In this document: in pieces, positions 15,910 through 24,760 of the stretch
Numbering within the stretch: the first letter of the stretch is position 1
How the letters are laid out: each line of letters starts with the position of its first letter
Source of the DNA: Streptomyces sp. TLI_105
GTDB taxonomy: Bacteria > Actinomycetota > Actinomycetes > Streptomycetales > Streptomycetaceae
Reading direction: 5' to 3'
DNA: 64,000 bases
NCBI RefSeq assembly: GCF_900105415.1
Contig: NZ_FNSM01000001.1
Coordinates: 2,518,501 to 2,582,500 of the forward strand
The notes under the pieces: model-generated
Databases searched by the model: none
Told to the model about the DNA's origin: nothing
What the model saw: the letters and a program-made list of their open reading frames with translations, nothing else
Program-made: the position numbers and the translations under genes

Positions 15910-17229
15910 TCACGATACGGGCAGTTGATCTCGCGGCCGCTCGGAGCGGGCGGCGCCCACCCGGCCCAGGTCGATGTCCCGGGTCTCCCGCATCGTGAGG
16001 TAGACGACCAGGGAGACGGCCGCGCAGCCCGCGACGTACCAGTAGAAGCCCGACTCGACGCCGGCGTCCTTGAACCAGAGCGCCACGTACTCGGCGGTGC
16101 CGCCGAAGAGGGCGTTGGCGATGGCGTACGGCAGGGCGACGCCGAGGGCGCGGATGCCGGTCGGGAAGAGCTCGGCCTTCACACAGGCGTTGATGGAGGT
16201 GTAGCCGGTGACGACGACGAGCGCGAGGAGGGAGAGGCCGAGGGCGGGCCAGAAGGAGCCCGCATGCTTGAGCATCGTCAGGATCGGGACGGTGAGGAGG
16301 GTGGAGCCGAGCGCGAAGGTGATGAGGAGCGGGCGGCGTCCGATCCGGTCGGAGAGCCGGCCGGCGAGCGGCTGCAGGCAGGCGAAGACGATCAGGGCGC
16401 AGAAGGAGACCAGGGTGGCGGTCTGCTTGGGCAGTCCGGCGGAGTTGGACAGGTACTTGGTGAGGTAGGTGGTGTACGTGTAGTAGGCCACGGTCCCGCC
16501 CATGGTGAGCGCGATGACGAGAAAGGCCTCGCGCTTGTGCGCCCACAGGGCCTTGAGGGTGCCCTGCTGGCCCCGGGCGACGCCGGAGTCGGCGGTCTCC
16601 TCGTACACCTCCGTCTCCAGCATGGTGCGGCGCAGCCAGAAGACGACGGCCGCGCCGAGGGCGCCGACGACGAACGGGATGCGCCAGCCCCAGGCGTGCA
16701 GGGCGTCGGCGGACAGGGTGTGCTGGAGGACGAGCAGCAGGCCGAGGCCGAGGATCTGGCCGGCGGTCATCGACACGTACTGGAAGCTGGAGGCGAAGCC
16801 GCGGTGCTGCGGCGCGGAGGCCTCGGTGAGGTAGGTGGCGCTGGCCGCGTACTCGCCGCCGACGGAGAGGCCCTGGAGGAGGCGGGCGACGAGGAGGACG
16901 GCGGCGCCGCCGTACCCGGCGACGGAGTACGTCGGCGCGATCGCGATCAGTACGGCGGAGGCGGACATCAGCGTCACGGTGAGGGTGAGCGCCGCCTTGC
17001 GGCCCTTGCGGTCGCCGACCCGGCCGAGGAGCCAGCCGCCGACGGGGCGCATGAAGAAGCCGACGGCGAAGATGCCGGCGGTGTTCATGAGCTTGGCGGT
17101 GTCGTTGCCCTCGGGGAAGAAGGCTCCCGCGAAGTAGGTGGCGAAGCTCGCGTACACGAACCAGTCGAACCACTCGACCATGTTGCCGGCGGAGCCGACC
17201 CAGATCTTCTTCCAGTGCTCTCGTCCCAT
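15910..17229 (-). CDS. MFS transporter, metabolite:H+ symporter (MHS) family
   Basis: The 439-residue protein starts WKKIWVGSAGNMVEWFDWFVY, the hallmark N-terminus of MHS transporters (relatives of ProP, KgtP and ShiA), and has 12 predicted membrane segments with GDRKGRKAAL and SDRIGRRPLL in the cytoplasmic loops. It should import an organic acid or zwitterion with protons. ATG 17229 is chosen to match family N-termini; upstream codons lack a ribosome site. A TetR gene precedes it on the same strand, with an inverted repeat between them, so it is the likely target of that regulator. Confidence 0.85.
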   Translation of the reverse strand: MGREHWKKIWVGSAGNMVEWFDWFVYASFATYFAGAFFPEGNDTAKLMNTAGIFAVGFFMRPVGGWLLGRVGDRKGRKAALTLTVTLMSASAVLIAIAPTYSVAGYGGAAVLLVARLLQGLSVGGEYAASATYLTEASAPQHRGFASSFQYVSMTAGQILGLGLLLVLQHTLSADALHAWGWRIPFVVGALGAAVVFWLRRTMLETEVYEETADSGVARGQQGTLKALWAHKREAFLVIALTMGGTVAYYTYTTYLTKYLSNSAGLPKQTATLVSFCALIVFACLQPLAGRLSDRIGRRPLLITFALGSTLLTVPILTMLKHAGSFWPALGLSLLALVVVTGYTSINACVKAELFPTGIRALGVALPYAIANALFGGTAEYVALWFKDAGVESGFYWYVAGCAAVSLVVYLTMRETRDIDLGRVGAARSERPRDQLPVS

Positions 17230-17277
17230 GGGCAGGAACCGTGCCGGAGACCACGCGGGGGCGACAAGGCTGTAGCA

Positions 17278-17309
17278 CACAACGATCGGGTGTACTTACG
17301 TGCGTTGTG
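17278..17309. promoter_or_regulatory. Inverted repeat between the TetR gene and the MHS transporter gene
   Basis: CACAACG (17278-17284) and CGTTGTG (17303-17309) are exact reverse complements, 18 bases apart. The right arm overlaps the last codons of the TetR gene. This is a candidate operator for the transporter gene. Confidence 0.4.
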
Positions 17310-17943
17310 GTCGCGCGAGCAGGTCCTGCTCGATGAACTCCCGTACGTGCGCGAGCACTTGCTCCCGCCCCGTGCCCGGGATGCCGACGGCGACGTGCAC
17401 GCTGAAGCCGTCGAGCAGGGCCCGCATCCGGGTGGCGAAGCGGTCCGGGTCGACCGCGCGGAACTCCTCCCGCGAGACGCCTTCGGCGAGGATCGCGACC
17501 AGGTCCCGGTGCCAGGCCCCCTCGATGGCGGCCTGCCGGGCGCGGGCGTCGTCGTCGGCGTTCTGCGACCGGTTCCAGACCTCCAGCCAGAGGGTCCAGT
17601 GCGGGTCGCGGGGCCCGTCGGGCACGTACACGTCGACATACCCGTCGAGCCGGTCGCGCGCCGTCCCCGGCCGGGACAGCAGCGCGCTGCGCTCGGCCCC
17701 GAGCCGCCCCTCGCTCCACTCCAGGGTCTGCAGCAGCAGCTCGTCCTTGGTGCGGAAGTAGTAGAGGAGGTGCCCGCTGCTCATCCCCACCTGCCGTCCG
17801 AGCCCGGCCATGGTGAGCCCGTCGAGTCCCCGCTCGGCGATGGTGTCCATGGCCGCGGCGAGCACGTCCTCCCGGGGCGGGGCGGCCTGGTTGCGCCGGC
17901 GGGGGTGGGACGGGGAGGGGGTGGGGTTGCTGCTCTGACTCAC
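17296..17943 (-). CDS. TetR-family transcriptional regulator
   Basis: The 215-residue protein has the N-terminal TetR helix-turn-helix (about residues 25-70, with GLGRQVGMSSGHLLYYFRTK) and a C-terminal ligand domain of BetI/TetR_C_6 type. It is preceded by a Ser/Pro-rich tail of ~20 residues. It lies upstream of the MHS transporter gene and 9 bases after the gene before it, so it may be in an operon with both. The GTG at 17943 lacks a clear ribosome site; start uncertain. Confidence 0.85.
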   Translation of the reverse strand: MSQSSNPTPSPSHPRRRNQAAPPREDVLAAAMDTIAERGLDGLTMAGLGRQVGMSSGHLLYYFRTKDELLLQTLEWSEGRLGAERSALLSRPGTARDRLDGYVDVYVPDGPRDPHWTLWLEVWNRSQNADDDARARQAAIEGAWHRDLVAILAEGVSREEFRAVDPDRFATRMRALLDGFSVHVAVGIPGTGREQVLAHVREFIEQDLLARPQRT

Positions 17944-17952
17944 TCGTACGTT

Positions 17953-18390
17953 CTACAGGATGCGGCCGTCGGGCCCGCGCCCGAAGGCGTGCAGCATGAC
18001 GTCGGCGAGGTCGGCCCCGGGCACGGCGGCGCGCAGCTCGGCGAGAACGGGCGGGAGGTGCTCGTCGGCGATGACGCCCATGTGCTCCTGCCGCAGGTCG
18101 CGGATCACCGCGACGATCTCCGGCCGCAGGGTCATCCAGCCGCGGGAGGTGCGGATCTCGGCCTCGACCTGGTCCATGAACCAGCGCATGACGGTGTACG
18201 GGATGTCGTGGTCGCCCTTGCCGGCGGCGAAGCACACCGTCGGCTCCCGCCCGGGGTCCTCGTCGGGGACGATCGCCAGGACGAGCGTGCGCTGCCCGCC
18301 GACGTGGTCCAGCTCCAGGTACCAGGCGTCGTCGGGAACGGAGTACAGGGTCGTGAGGGCGTAGTCGCCGTCGGGGTGGGGTACGGGCAT
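17953..18390 (-). CDS. Conserved hypothetical protein, 145 aa
   Basis: I do not recognise this family. The N-terminal half is beta-rich (YALTTLYSVPDDAWYLELDHVGGQRTLV region) and the C-terminal half is helical, with no signal peptide, membrane segment or cysteine cluster. It is acidic and probably cytoplasmic. It lies between agmatine deiminase and a TetR gene on the same strand; the hairpin at 18391-18419 right before its start suggests a new transcript begins there. Confidence 0.6.
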   Translation of the reverse strand: MPVPHPDGDYALTTLYSVPDDAWYLELDHVGGQRTLVLAIVPDEDPGREPTVCFAAGKGDHDIPYTVMRWFMDQVEAEIRTSRGWMTLRPEIVAVIRDLRQEHMGVIADEHLPPVLAELRAAVPGADLADVMLHAFGRGPDGRIL

Positions 18391-18419
18391 GGCCGCACGC
18401 TCTCATCGGGCGTGCGGCC
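18391..18419 (-). terminator. Terminator after agmatine deiminase gene
   Basis: GGCCGCACGC (18391-18400) pairs perfectly with GCGTGCGGCC (18410-18419) around a 9-base loop, 14 bases beyond the stop codon of the deiminase gene. Confidence 0.7.
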
Positions 18420-18432
18420 ACCACCAGCGGTT

Positions 18433-19452
18433 TTACCGGACGGCGGGCTGCTGCTGCGTGATGCAGTGGATGCCGCCGCCGCCCGCGAAGATCGTCCGGG
18501 CGTCGACCAGGACGACCTCGCGCTCGGGGAAGAGGCGGCGGAAGATCTCGGCCGCCAGTTCGTCGTGGGGGTCGTCGAAGGCGCAGAGGACGACGCCGTC
18601 GTTGCACAGGTAGTGGTTGATGTACGAGTAGTCGACCCAGTCGCCCTCCTCGTCCTTGAGGACGGTCGGGGCCGGGACCTCGATGACCTCCAGGGCGCGG
18701 CCCTGGGCGTCGGTCTGGCCGCGCAGGATGCTCACGTACATCCGGGACCGCTCGTAGTCGGGGTGGGCCGGGTCCTGCTGGCTGTGGACGAGGACCGTGC
18801 CGGGGCGGGCGAAGGCGGCGACGATGTCGACGTGGCCCTGGGTGCCGTACAGGCCGTAGTCGCCGGCGAGGCCGTGGGGGAGCCAGATCGCCTTCGTCGT
18901 GCCGAGCTTGGCGTGGATCTCCTGCTCGACCTGCTCGCGCGTCCACTCGGGGTTGCGGCCGGAGCCGAGCTGCACGGTGTCGGTGAGGAGGACGGTGCCC
19001 TCGCCGTCGACGTGGATCGCGCCGCCCTCGTTGACGAGGGGGGAGGAGAGTACGGGGACTCCCGCCACGTCCGCGACATGGCGGGCGATCTTGGAGTCGT
19101 GCTCCCAGCGGGCCCAGTCCTGGGCGCCCCAGCCGTTGAACACCCAGTCCACGGCGGCGAGTTCGGTGCCGTCCGTGACGAAGGTCGGGCCGATGTCCCG
19201 CATCCAGGCGTCGTCGAGCTCGCGCTCGACGAGGTCGATGTCCGGGCCGAGGAGCGCCGTGGCCGACTCCGCGTCGCCGGGCGCGACGACCATCGTCACC
19301 GGCTCGAAGCGGCGGACGGCACGGGCCACCGACGCCCAGGCGGTACGGGCCTCGGCGAGCTCCTCCTCGTTGGTGAAGGTGGGGTTGGGGCTGGGCCAGG
19401 CCATCCAGGTGCGCTCGTGCGGCATCCACTCGGCGGGCATGCGGAAGGTCAT
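18433..19452 (-). CDS. aguA: Agmatine deiminase
   Basis: The 339-residue protein has the peptidylarginine-deiminase-like propeller fold of agmatine deiminases. Visible motifs are ELDDAWMRDIGPTF (about 77-90), VNEGGAIHVDGEG, and the C-terminal GGGGIHCITQQQP carrying the catalytic Cys. The enzyme converts agmatine to N-carbamoylputrescine and ammonia. The gene starts 11 bases after the urease alpha subunit gene, so it belongs to that operon. A putative N-carbamoylputrescine amidase gene is not visible nearby. Confidence 0.9.
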   Translation of the reverse strand: MTFRMPAEWMPHERTWMAWPSPNPTFTNEEELAEARTAWASVARAVRRFEPVTMVVAPGDAESATALLGPDIDLVERELDDAWMRDIGPTFVTDGTELAAVDWVFNGWGAQDWARWEHDSKIARHVADVAGVPVLSSPLVNEGGAIHVDGEGTVLLTDTVQLGSGRNPEWTREQVEQEIHAKLGTTKAIWLPHGLAGDYGLYGTQGHVDIVAAFARPGTVLVHSQQDPAHPDYERSRMYVSILRGQTDAQGRALEVIEVPAPTVLKDEEGDWVDYSYINHYLCNDGVVLCAFDDPHDELAAEIFRRLFPEREVVLVDARTIFAGGGGIHCITQQQPAVR

Positions 19453-19462
19453 GAGTCAGGTC

Positions 19463-21145
19463 CTAGAGGAAGTAGAGGCGGTTGAGGGAGACGGACTCGG
19501 CCGCCTCGGAGCGGATCGGGGAGCCGTCGAGCGAGACGAGTCCCGTGCGGCCGTCGACCTGGACGTCGCCGACGCGGGAGTTGAGCCGCAGGTCGGCGGG
19601 GCCGATGCCACGGGTGCCGCGCACGGCGACCCGGCGGCGGCGGGTGGGCATCGCGTCGGAGCCGAGGTCGACGGCGGCCTGCGCGACGAACGCGACGGAG
19701 ATGTCGGCGGGCGTGGCGCCGTGCGCGCCGAACAGCGGTCCGAGGACGAGCGGTTCACAGGTGTCGGTGGCGGCGTTCGGATCGCCCACGACCCCCCACG
19801 CGGGGAAGCCGTTCTTGATGACCATCTGCGGCTTGGCGCCGAAGAACTCCGGCCGCCACAGCACGATGTCGGCCATCTTCCCGACCTCGATCGAGCCGAT
19901 CTCGTGGGCGAGGCCGTGGGCGATCGCCGGGTTGATGGTGAGCTTGGCCATGTAGCGCAGCACGCGCGCGTTGTCGTCGTGCGCGCCGTCGCCCTCCATG
20001 GGTCCGAGCTCGGCCTTCATCTTCCCGGCCATGGCGAAGGTCCGGCGTACGGTCTCGCCGGCCCTTCCCATCCCCTGCGCGTCGGAGGAGGTGATCCCGA
20101 TCGCGCCGAGGTCGTGCAGGACGTCCTCCGCACCCATCGTCCCGGCCCGGATCCGGTCGCGGGCCATCGCCGCGTCGCCGGGCAGGTCGGTCTTCAGGTC
20201 GTGGACGGAGACGATCATCCCGTAGTGCTCGGCGACGGCGTCGCGGCCGAAGGGGAGCGTGGGGTTGGTGGAGGAGCCGATGACGTTCGGCACGCCCGCC
20301 ATCTTCAGGACGTTGGGGACGTGTCCGCCGCCGCAGCCCTCGATGTGGAAGGCGTGGATCGTGCGGCCTTCGAGCACGGCGAGGGTGTCCTCGACCGACA
20401 GGCACTCGTTCAGGCCGTCGGAGTGCAGCGCGACCTGGACGTCGTGCTCCTCGGCGACCCGCAGCGCGGTGTCGAGGGCCCGGGTGTGGGCGCCCATGTC
20501 CTCGTGGACCTTGAAGCCCGACGCCCCGCCCTCGGCCAGCGCCTCCACCAGCGGAGCCGCGTCGGAGGAGGAGCCGCGGGCGAGGAAGCCGATGTTGACC
20601 GGCCAGGCGTCGAAGGCGCTGAAGGCGTGCTTGAGCGCCCAGGGCGAGTTGACGCCGACGCCCCAGACGGGGCCGAACTCCTGGCCGATGATCGTGGTGA
20701 CGCCGCTGGCGAGCGAGGCCTCCATGATCCGCGGGGAGAGCAGGTGGACGTGGGTGTCGACGGCTCCGGCGGTGGCGATGAGGCCCTCGCCGGAGACGAT
20801 CGAGGTGCCGGTGCCGACGACGACGTCGACCCCGTCGAGGGTGTCGGGGTTGCCGGCCCGCCCGATGGCGTGGATGCGGCCCTCTCGGATGCCAATGGAC
20901 ACCTTGCGGATGCCCTGCACGGCGTCGATGACCAGGACGTTGCTGATGACGACGTCGCAGGTCTCGCGGACGGCCGCGGCCTTGAGGTGGAGGCCGTCGC
21001 GGGCGGTCTTGCCGAAGCCGGCGAGGAACTCGTCCCCGGGCTTCTGGGAGTCGGACTCGACGCGGACGACGAGCCCGGAGTCACCCAGGACGACGCGGTC
21101 ACCGGCGCGCGGGCCGTGCACGGATGCGTACTCGTACGGGTCCAT
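19463..21145 (-). CDS. ureC: Urease alpha subunit, flap-variant paralogue
   Basis: The 560-residue protein has the complete urease alpha barrel. Nickel ligands are present: HVH in DTHVHLL, the carbamylated Lys in SGFKVHEDMG, His in ALHSDGLNE and AFHIEGCGGGH, and Asp in SSDAQGMGR. In the mobile flap the usual C-H-H is V-H-D (in SVHDLK), so the flap Cys is replaced by Val while the catalytic His is kept by my alignment. It hydrolyses urea if fully active, but no ureDEFG accessory genes are present here. It overlaps the gamma-beta subunit gene by ATGA. Streptomyces often carry a second complete urease operon elsewhere. Confidence 0.88.
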   Translation of the reverse strand: MDPYEYASVHGPRAGDRVVLGDSGLVVRVESDSQKPGDEFLAGFGKTARDGLHLKAAAVRETCDVVISNVLVIDAVQGIRKVSIGIREGRIHAIGRAGNPDTLDGVDVVVGTGTSIVSGEGLIATAGAVDTHVHLLSPRIMEASLASGVTTIIGQEFGPVWGVGVNSPWALKHAFSAFDAWPVNIGFLARGSSSDAAPLVEALAEGGASGFKVHEDMGAHTRALDTALRVAEEHDVQVALHSDGLNECLSVEDTLAVLEGRTIHAFHIEGCGGGHVPNVLKMAGVPNVIGSSTNPTLPFGRDAVAEHYGMIVSVHDLKTDLPGDAAMARDRIRAGTMGAEDVLHDLGAIGITSSDAQGMGRAGETVRRTFAMAGKMKAELGPMEGDGAHDDNARVLRYMAKLTINPAIAHGLAHEIGSIEVGKMADIVLWRPEFFGAKPQMVIKNGFPAWGVVGDPNAATDTCEPLVLGPLFGAHGATPADISVAFVAQAAVDLGSDAMPTRRRRVAVRGTRGIGPADLRLNSRVGDVQVDGRTGLVSLDGSPIRSEAAESVSLNRLYFL

Positions 21146-21843
21146 CAGTCGCTCTCCTCGTCGGGCAGAACGCCCAGGTAGCCGCAGGCCCGCGCCCTGC
21201 GCAGGGCCTCTTCGCGCGCGCCGGGCGCGTCCAGCGGGCCGTCGACCAGGCCCGCGAAGCCGATGGCGACGCGGGCGCCGCCGATCGGGACGAGCCCGAC
21301 CTCGGCCTCGCCGCCCGGGTCGAAGCGGAAGGAGGCTCCGGCCGGGATGGCGAGGCGCATGCCGTAGGCGGCGGCCCGGTCGAAGTCGAGGCGCGGGTTG
21401 ACCTCGAAGAAGTGGAAGTGGGAGGTGACGCTCACGGGGACCGTCGCCGTGTTCCGTACGGAGAGGGTGAGCGCCGGTTGGGACTCCGGGTGCCCGGGGC
21501 CGGGCAGCAGTGCGCCCGGGGCCTCGGGGCCCAGGCCGCCCCCGCCGATCGGGTCGGTGACGACCGCGAGCCGGGAGCCGTCGTCGAAGACGGCTTCGAC
21601 GTGGACCTCGGTGACCACGTCGGCGACGCCGGGCAGGACGTCGTCGGGGCCGAGGACGGAGCGGGCCGCCTCGATCGCCTCGGCGAGTCGCTTGCCGTCG
21701 CGGGCCGCCTCGCAGACGGTGTCCGCGATGAGCGCGGTCGCCTCGGGCACGTTGAGCCGCAGGCCCCTGGCCCGGCGGGCGCGGGCGAGCTCGGCGGCAC
21801 CGAAGAGAAGCAGCCGGTCGCGTTCCGTGGGGGTCAGTCTCAC
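21145..21843 (-). CDS. ureAB: Fused urease gamma-beta subunit
   Basis: The 232-residue protein starts MRLTPTERDRLLLFGAAELA, the urease gamma signature, for about 100 residues. It continues after a short linker into the beta subunit with VTSHFHFFEVNPRLDFDRAAAYGMRL and VPIGGARVAIGFAGLVDG. Gamma and beta form the scaffold around the alpha active site. The GTG at 21843 has AGGAGG 8 bases away. The stop overlaps the ureC start (ATGA), showing translational coupling. The promoter region is shared with the divergent permease gene. Confidence 0.9.
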   Translation of the reverse strand: MRLTPTERDRLLLFGAAELARARRARGLRLNVPEATALIADTVCEAARDGKRLAEAIEAARSVLGPDDVLPGVADVVTEVHVEAVFDDGSRLAVVTDPIGGGGLGPEAPGALLPGPGHPESQPALTLSVRNTATVPVSVTSHFHFFEVNPRLDFDRAAAYGMRLAIPAGASFRFDPGGEAEVGLVPIGGARVAIGFAGLVDGPLDAPGAREEALRRARACGYLGVLPDEESD

Positions 21844-21874
21844 GCCCCAAACACCTCCTGCAATTGCGACACGT

Positions 21875-21891
21875 TTGAGCGACACTCTAAA
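21875..21891. promoter_or_regulatory. Operator copy 1 in the urease/permease divergent promoter
   Basis: The 17-bp site TTGAGCGACACTCTAAA carries an imperfect GAGCG...CACTC dyad and lies 31 bases upstream of ureAB. It matches the site at 21944 in 15 of 17 positions, so both are probably bound by one regulator, whose size suggests TetR or a similar dimer. Confidence 0.65.
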
Positions 21892-21943
21892 TGTTGAGAA
21901 GCGAGCTTCCAAGCATTGACGTCGCCGACAGGCGTAGGTCACA

Positions 21944-21960
21944 TTGAGCGCCGCTCTAAA
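21944..21960. promoter_or_regulatory. Operator copy 2 in the urease/permease divergent promoter
   Basis: TTGAGCGCCGCTCTAAA contains a GAGCG-CCG-CTC dyad and lies 31 bases upstream of the permease start. It is placed symmetrically to copy 1: each site is 31 bases from the gene it faces. Confidence 0.65.
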
Positions 21961-21991
21961 ACTGTCCCGCCCGTCCCCGCAGGGAGTCCTC

Positions 21992-23413
21992 ATGCCGATA
22001 GAACAGCGCGGAGTCGACACCATCCCCGAGGCCGAACGCACCAGCGGCCCCCGCGACCTCGTCTCGATCCTGCTCGGATCCAACCTGTGTCTGGGGGTGA
22101 TCGTCTTCGGCTGGCTGCCGGTCTCCTTCGGGCTCGGCTTCTGGGCCTCGGTGACCTCCGTCGTCACCGGCACCCTCGTCGGCGTCGCGGTCACCGCCCC
22201 CCTCGCGCTCGTGTCCCTCCGCACCGCGACGAACCTCTCCACCTCCTCCGGCGCCTTCTTCGGCGTCCGCGGCCGGCTGGTCGGCTCCGTGGTCGGGCTG
22301 CTGCTCTCGCTGGGCTACACCGCGCTGACCCTCTGGATCGGCGGCGACGTGATGGTGGGCACGCTCTCCCGCCTCGTCGGCCTGCCGACCGGCGGCGCCG
22401 TCCACGCCCTCGTCTACGCGTTCCTCGCCGCCTGCACGGTGGTCGGCGCGGTGTACGGCTACCGGCTGCTGCTCCGGCTGAGCAAGGCGCTCGCGATCGG
22501 CATGACGGTGCTCCTCGCCATCGGCCTGGCCGCCTACGCCGGGGACTTCACCACGGCCGCGGTCCCGGACACCCCGTACCTGCTCGGCTCCTTCTGGCCG
22601 ACCTGGCTGCTCTCGGCCGTGGCCGCGGGACTCAGCGGACCGGTCGCCTTCATCACCCTGCTCGGCGACTACACCCGGTACGTCTCCCCCGAGCGGTACA
22701 GCGCGAAGACCGTGTGGCGGGCCACCTGCCTGGGCCTGACCGTCGGCCTGCTCGTCCCGCAGCTCTTCGGCACGTTCACCGCCCTGGCGGCGCGCGGCGG
22801 CCTGGACTACGCGGGCCCACTCGTCGACGCCTCCCCCGCCTGGTACCTCGTACCGCTGCTGATCGCCGCCACCGCCGGCTCCGTCGGCAACGCCGGGCTG
22901 ATGCTGTACTCGATGGGCCTCGACCTCGACGCGATCCTGCCGAAGGCCACGCGCGCGCGTGCCACCCTCGTCGTCGCTGCGGTGGCGACGGCCTTCGTCT
23001 TCGCCGGCCACTTCGCCTCGGACGCCCAGACGGCGATGACCTCGTTCGTGCTGCTGCTCACCGCGATCGGGACCCCGTGGGCGGTGATCACCCTGATCGG
23101 GCACGTGCGCTGCGGCGGGACGTACGACCCGGAGGCGCTCCAGGTCTTCAACCAGCGCTCGCGCGGCGGGATCTACTGGTTCTCGGCGGGCTGGCACCCG
23201 CGCGCCACCGTCTCCTGGGCGGTCGGCGCGGCGGTCGGCCTGGCCGCGGTGTCGACGCCGCTCTACGAGGGGCCGCTGCTCGCCCTCACGGGCGGGGTCG
23301 ACTGCAGCTTCGTCTTCTCGGGGATCGTGGGCGGCGCGCTGTACGCCGTCCTGACGCCGCACAGGGCTTCCGGGACCGTGACGGCCCCGGAAGCCCTGGC
23401 GACGACGGAGTGA
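21992..23413 (+). CDS. NCS1-family permease (cytosine/purine/allantoin/hydantoin type)
   Basis: The 473-residue protein has about 12 membrane segments and the NCS1 signature in the first helices (RDLVSILLGSNLCLGVIVFGW). It should import a nucleobase or related ureide with Na+ or H+. The divergent arrangement with urease and the shared operator pair suggest it brings in a compound whose nitrogen is released by that pathway. The ATG at 21992 follows GGGAG. Its 3' end abuts the ilvE stop codon with no spacing. Confidence 0.85.
   Translation: MPIEQRGVDTIPEAERTSGPRDLVSILLGSNLCLGVIVFGWLPVSFGLGFWASVTSVVTGTLVGVAVTAPLALVSLRTATNLSTSSGAFFGVRGRLVGSVVGLLLSLGYTALTLWIGGDVMVGTLSRLVGLPTGGAVHALVYAFLAACTVVGAVYGYRLLLRLSKALAIGMTVLLAIGLAAYAGDFTTAAVPDTPYLLGSFWPTWLLSAVAAGLSGPVAFITLLGDYTRYVSPERYSAKTVWRATCLGLTVGLLVPQLFGTFTALAARGGLDYAGPLVDASPAWYLVPLLIAATAGSVGNAGLMLYSMGLDLDAILPKATRARATLVVAAVATAFVFAGHFASDAQTAMTSFVLLLTAIGTPWAVITLIGHVRCGGTYDPEALQVFNQRSRGGIYWFSAGWHPRATVSWAVGAAVGLAAVSTPLYEGPLLALTGGVDCSFVFSGIVGGALYAVLTPHRASGTVTAPEALATTE
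23363..23397. terminator. Hairpin inside the permease 3' end, ahead of the ilvE stop
   Basis: A 12-bp perfect stem (23363-23374 with 23386-23397) lies within the last codons of the permease gene and directly downstream of ilvE on the other strand. With no intergenic space between these convergent genes, it is the likely terminator for ilvE. Confidence 0.55.
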
Positions 23414-24505
23414 CTACTTGCCGAGCTCGTGCATCCAGCCGTGCACGTCCTCGGCCTTGCCGGTCTGGATGGCGAGCAGCGCCTCGCGCAGCTTCATCGT
23501 GACCTCGCCGGGCTCGCCGCCCGACTGCTGCCACTCGCCCCGGGCGGACTTGACCAGGCCGACCGGGGTGATGACGGCGGCGGTGCCGCAGGCGAAGACC
23601 TCGGTGAGGGTGCCGTTCTCGGTGTCGGCCTGCCACTGGTCGATGGAGACGCGGGCCTCCTCGGACTCGTAGCCCAGGTCCTGGGCGACCTTGAGGAGCG
23701 AGTCACGGGTGATGCCCGCCAGCAGCGAACCGGTGAGGGTCGGCGTGACGATCCTGTCTCCGTACACGAAGTACAGGTTCATGCCGCCGAGTTCCTCGAC
23801 CCACTTGTGCTCGACCGCGTCGAGGTAGCAGACCTGGTCGCAGCCCTTGGCCGCCGCCTCGGCCTGCGCGAGCAGGGAGGCCGCGTAGTTGCCGCCGGTC
23901 TTGGCGTCGCCGACGCCGCCGGGGACGGCACGGACGCGGTCCTCCGAGGCCCAGATGGAGACGGGCTTCACGCCGCCCGCGAAGTACGGACCGGCAGGCG
24001 AGGCGATGACGACGAACAGGTACTCGTTGGCCGGGCGGACGCCGAGGCCGACCTCGGTGGCGATCATGAACGGACGCAGGTAGAGCGAGTCCTCGCCACC
24101 GTGCGCCGGAACCCAGGCCTCGTCGTGGCGGACGAGCACGTCACACGCCTCGACGAAGGTCTCGACCGGCAGCTCGGGCATGCCGAGCCGGCGGGCGGAG
24201 GCCTGGAAGCGGCGGGCGTTGGCGTCGGGACGGAAGGTGGCGACCGAGCCGTCGGGGCGGCGGTAGGCCTTCAGGCCCTCGAAGATCTCCTGCGCGTAGT
24301 GCAGGACGTTCGTGGCCGGGTCCAGGGAGAGCGGACCGTACGGCACGAGCTGGGCGTCGTGCCAGCCGCGACCCTCGGTCCACCGGATGGTGACCATGTG
24401 GTCGGTGAAGTGGCGGCCGAATCCCGGCTGGGCCAGGATCGCCTCGCGCTCCGCGGCGGACAGCGGGCTGGAGGAGGGCTTGAGCTCGATCGTGGGCGTC
24501 GTCAT
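23414..24505 (-). CDS. ilvE: Branched-chain amino acid aminotransferase
   Basis: The 363-residue fold-type IV PLP enzyme has the Schiff-base Lys in [12 protein letters not shown] and the family pattern [21 protein letters not shown]. It transfers amino groups between glutamate and the keto acids of Leu, Ile and Val, the last step of the pathway whose other enzymes (CimA, LeuB, IlvBNC) are in this window. The ATG at 24505 follows AAGGA; the in-frame ATG farther upstream has no support. A TAATC -10-like box lies near 24622-24628 on the minus strand. Confidence 0.93.
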   Translation of the reverse strand: MTTPTIELKPSSSPLSAAEREAILAQPGFGRHFTDHMVTIRWTEGRGWHDAQLVPYGPLSLDPATNVLHYAQEIFEGLKAYRRPDGSVATFRPDANARRFQASARRLGMPELPVETFVEACDVLVRHDEAWVPAHGGEDSLYLRPFMIATEVGLGVRPANEYLFVVIASPAGPYFAGGVKPVSIWASEDRVRAVPGGVGDAKTGGNYAASLLAQAEAAAKGCDQVCYLDAVEHKWVEELGGMNLYFVYGDRIVTPTLTGSLLAGITRDSLLKVAQDLGYESEEARVSIDQWQADTENGTLTEVFACGTAAVITPVGLVKSARGEWQQSGGEPGEVTMKLREALLAIQTGKAEDVHGWMHELGK

Positions 24506-24703
24506 GAGTGCGTGTCCTTCACCGGTTGTGATGGGGAGGACCGCGCGCACGCCGTCGGCGGGGACTGTCGTCCCTGACGAGTCGGCGTCCGGGCATGCCC
24601 GCATGCCGCGGCCCCACGTTCGATTATCGCTCGGGGGGACCGGTGCGGAAAACGGTGCGCGCGGTCCGGGGTTCGGGGAGGCGCCCCGCGGCCGCGCATG
24701 GGG

Positions 24704-24736
24704 CAGCCGCCGGGCGCTGATGCGACCCGGCGGCTG
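24704..24736 (-). terminator. Terminator after leuB
   Basis: An 11-bp perfect stem (24704-24714 with 24726-24736) and an 11-base loop lie 25 bases after the leuB stop, separating leuB from ilvE on the same strand. Confidence 0.8.
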
Positions 24737-24760
24737 CTGTGTGGTGTCAGTCGGCGCGGG

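Noticed and set aside
13873..19485. A very long plus-strand open frame of more than 1800 codons
   Set aside because: It runs antisense to cimA, MHS, TetR, aguA and others, is low-complexity Gly/Val/Arg/Asp and lacks domains. It is a GC-rich shadow of real minus-strand genes.
20195..20240. Complete loss of the urease flap His
   Set aside because: A first look at the SVHDLK segment suggested both Cys and His were gone; aligning back from the downstream RIR motif keeps the His and changes only the Cys and the second His.
24506..24604. Upstream extension of ilvE ([10 protein letters not shown]...)
   Set aside because: No ribosome site and no family similarity; ATG 24505 with AAGGA gives the usual N-terminus.
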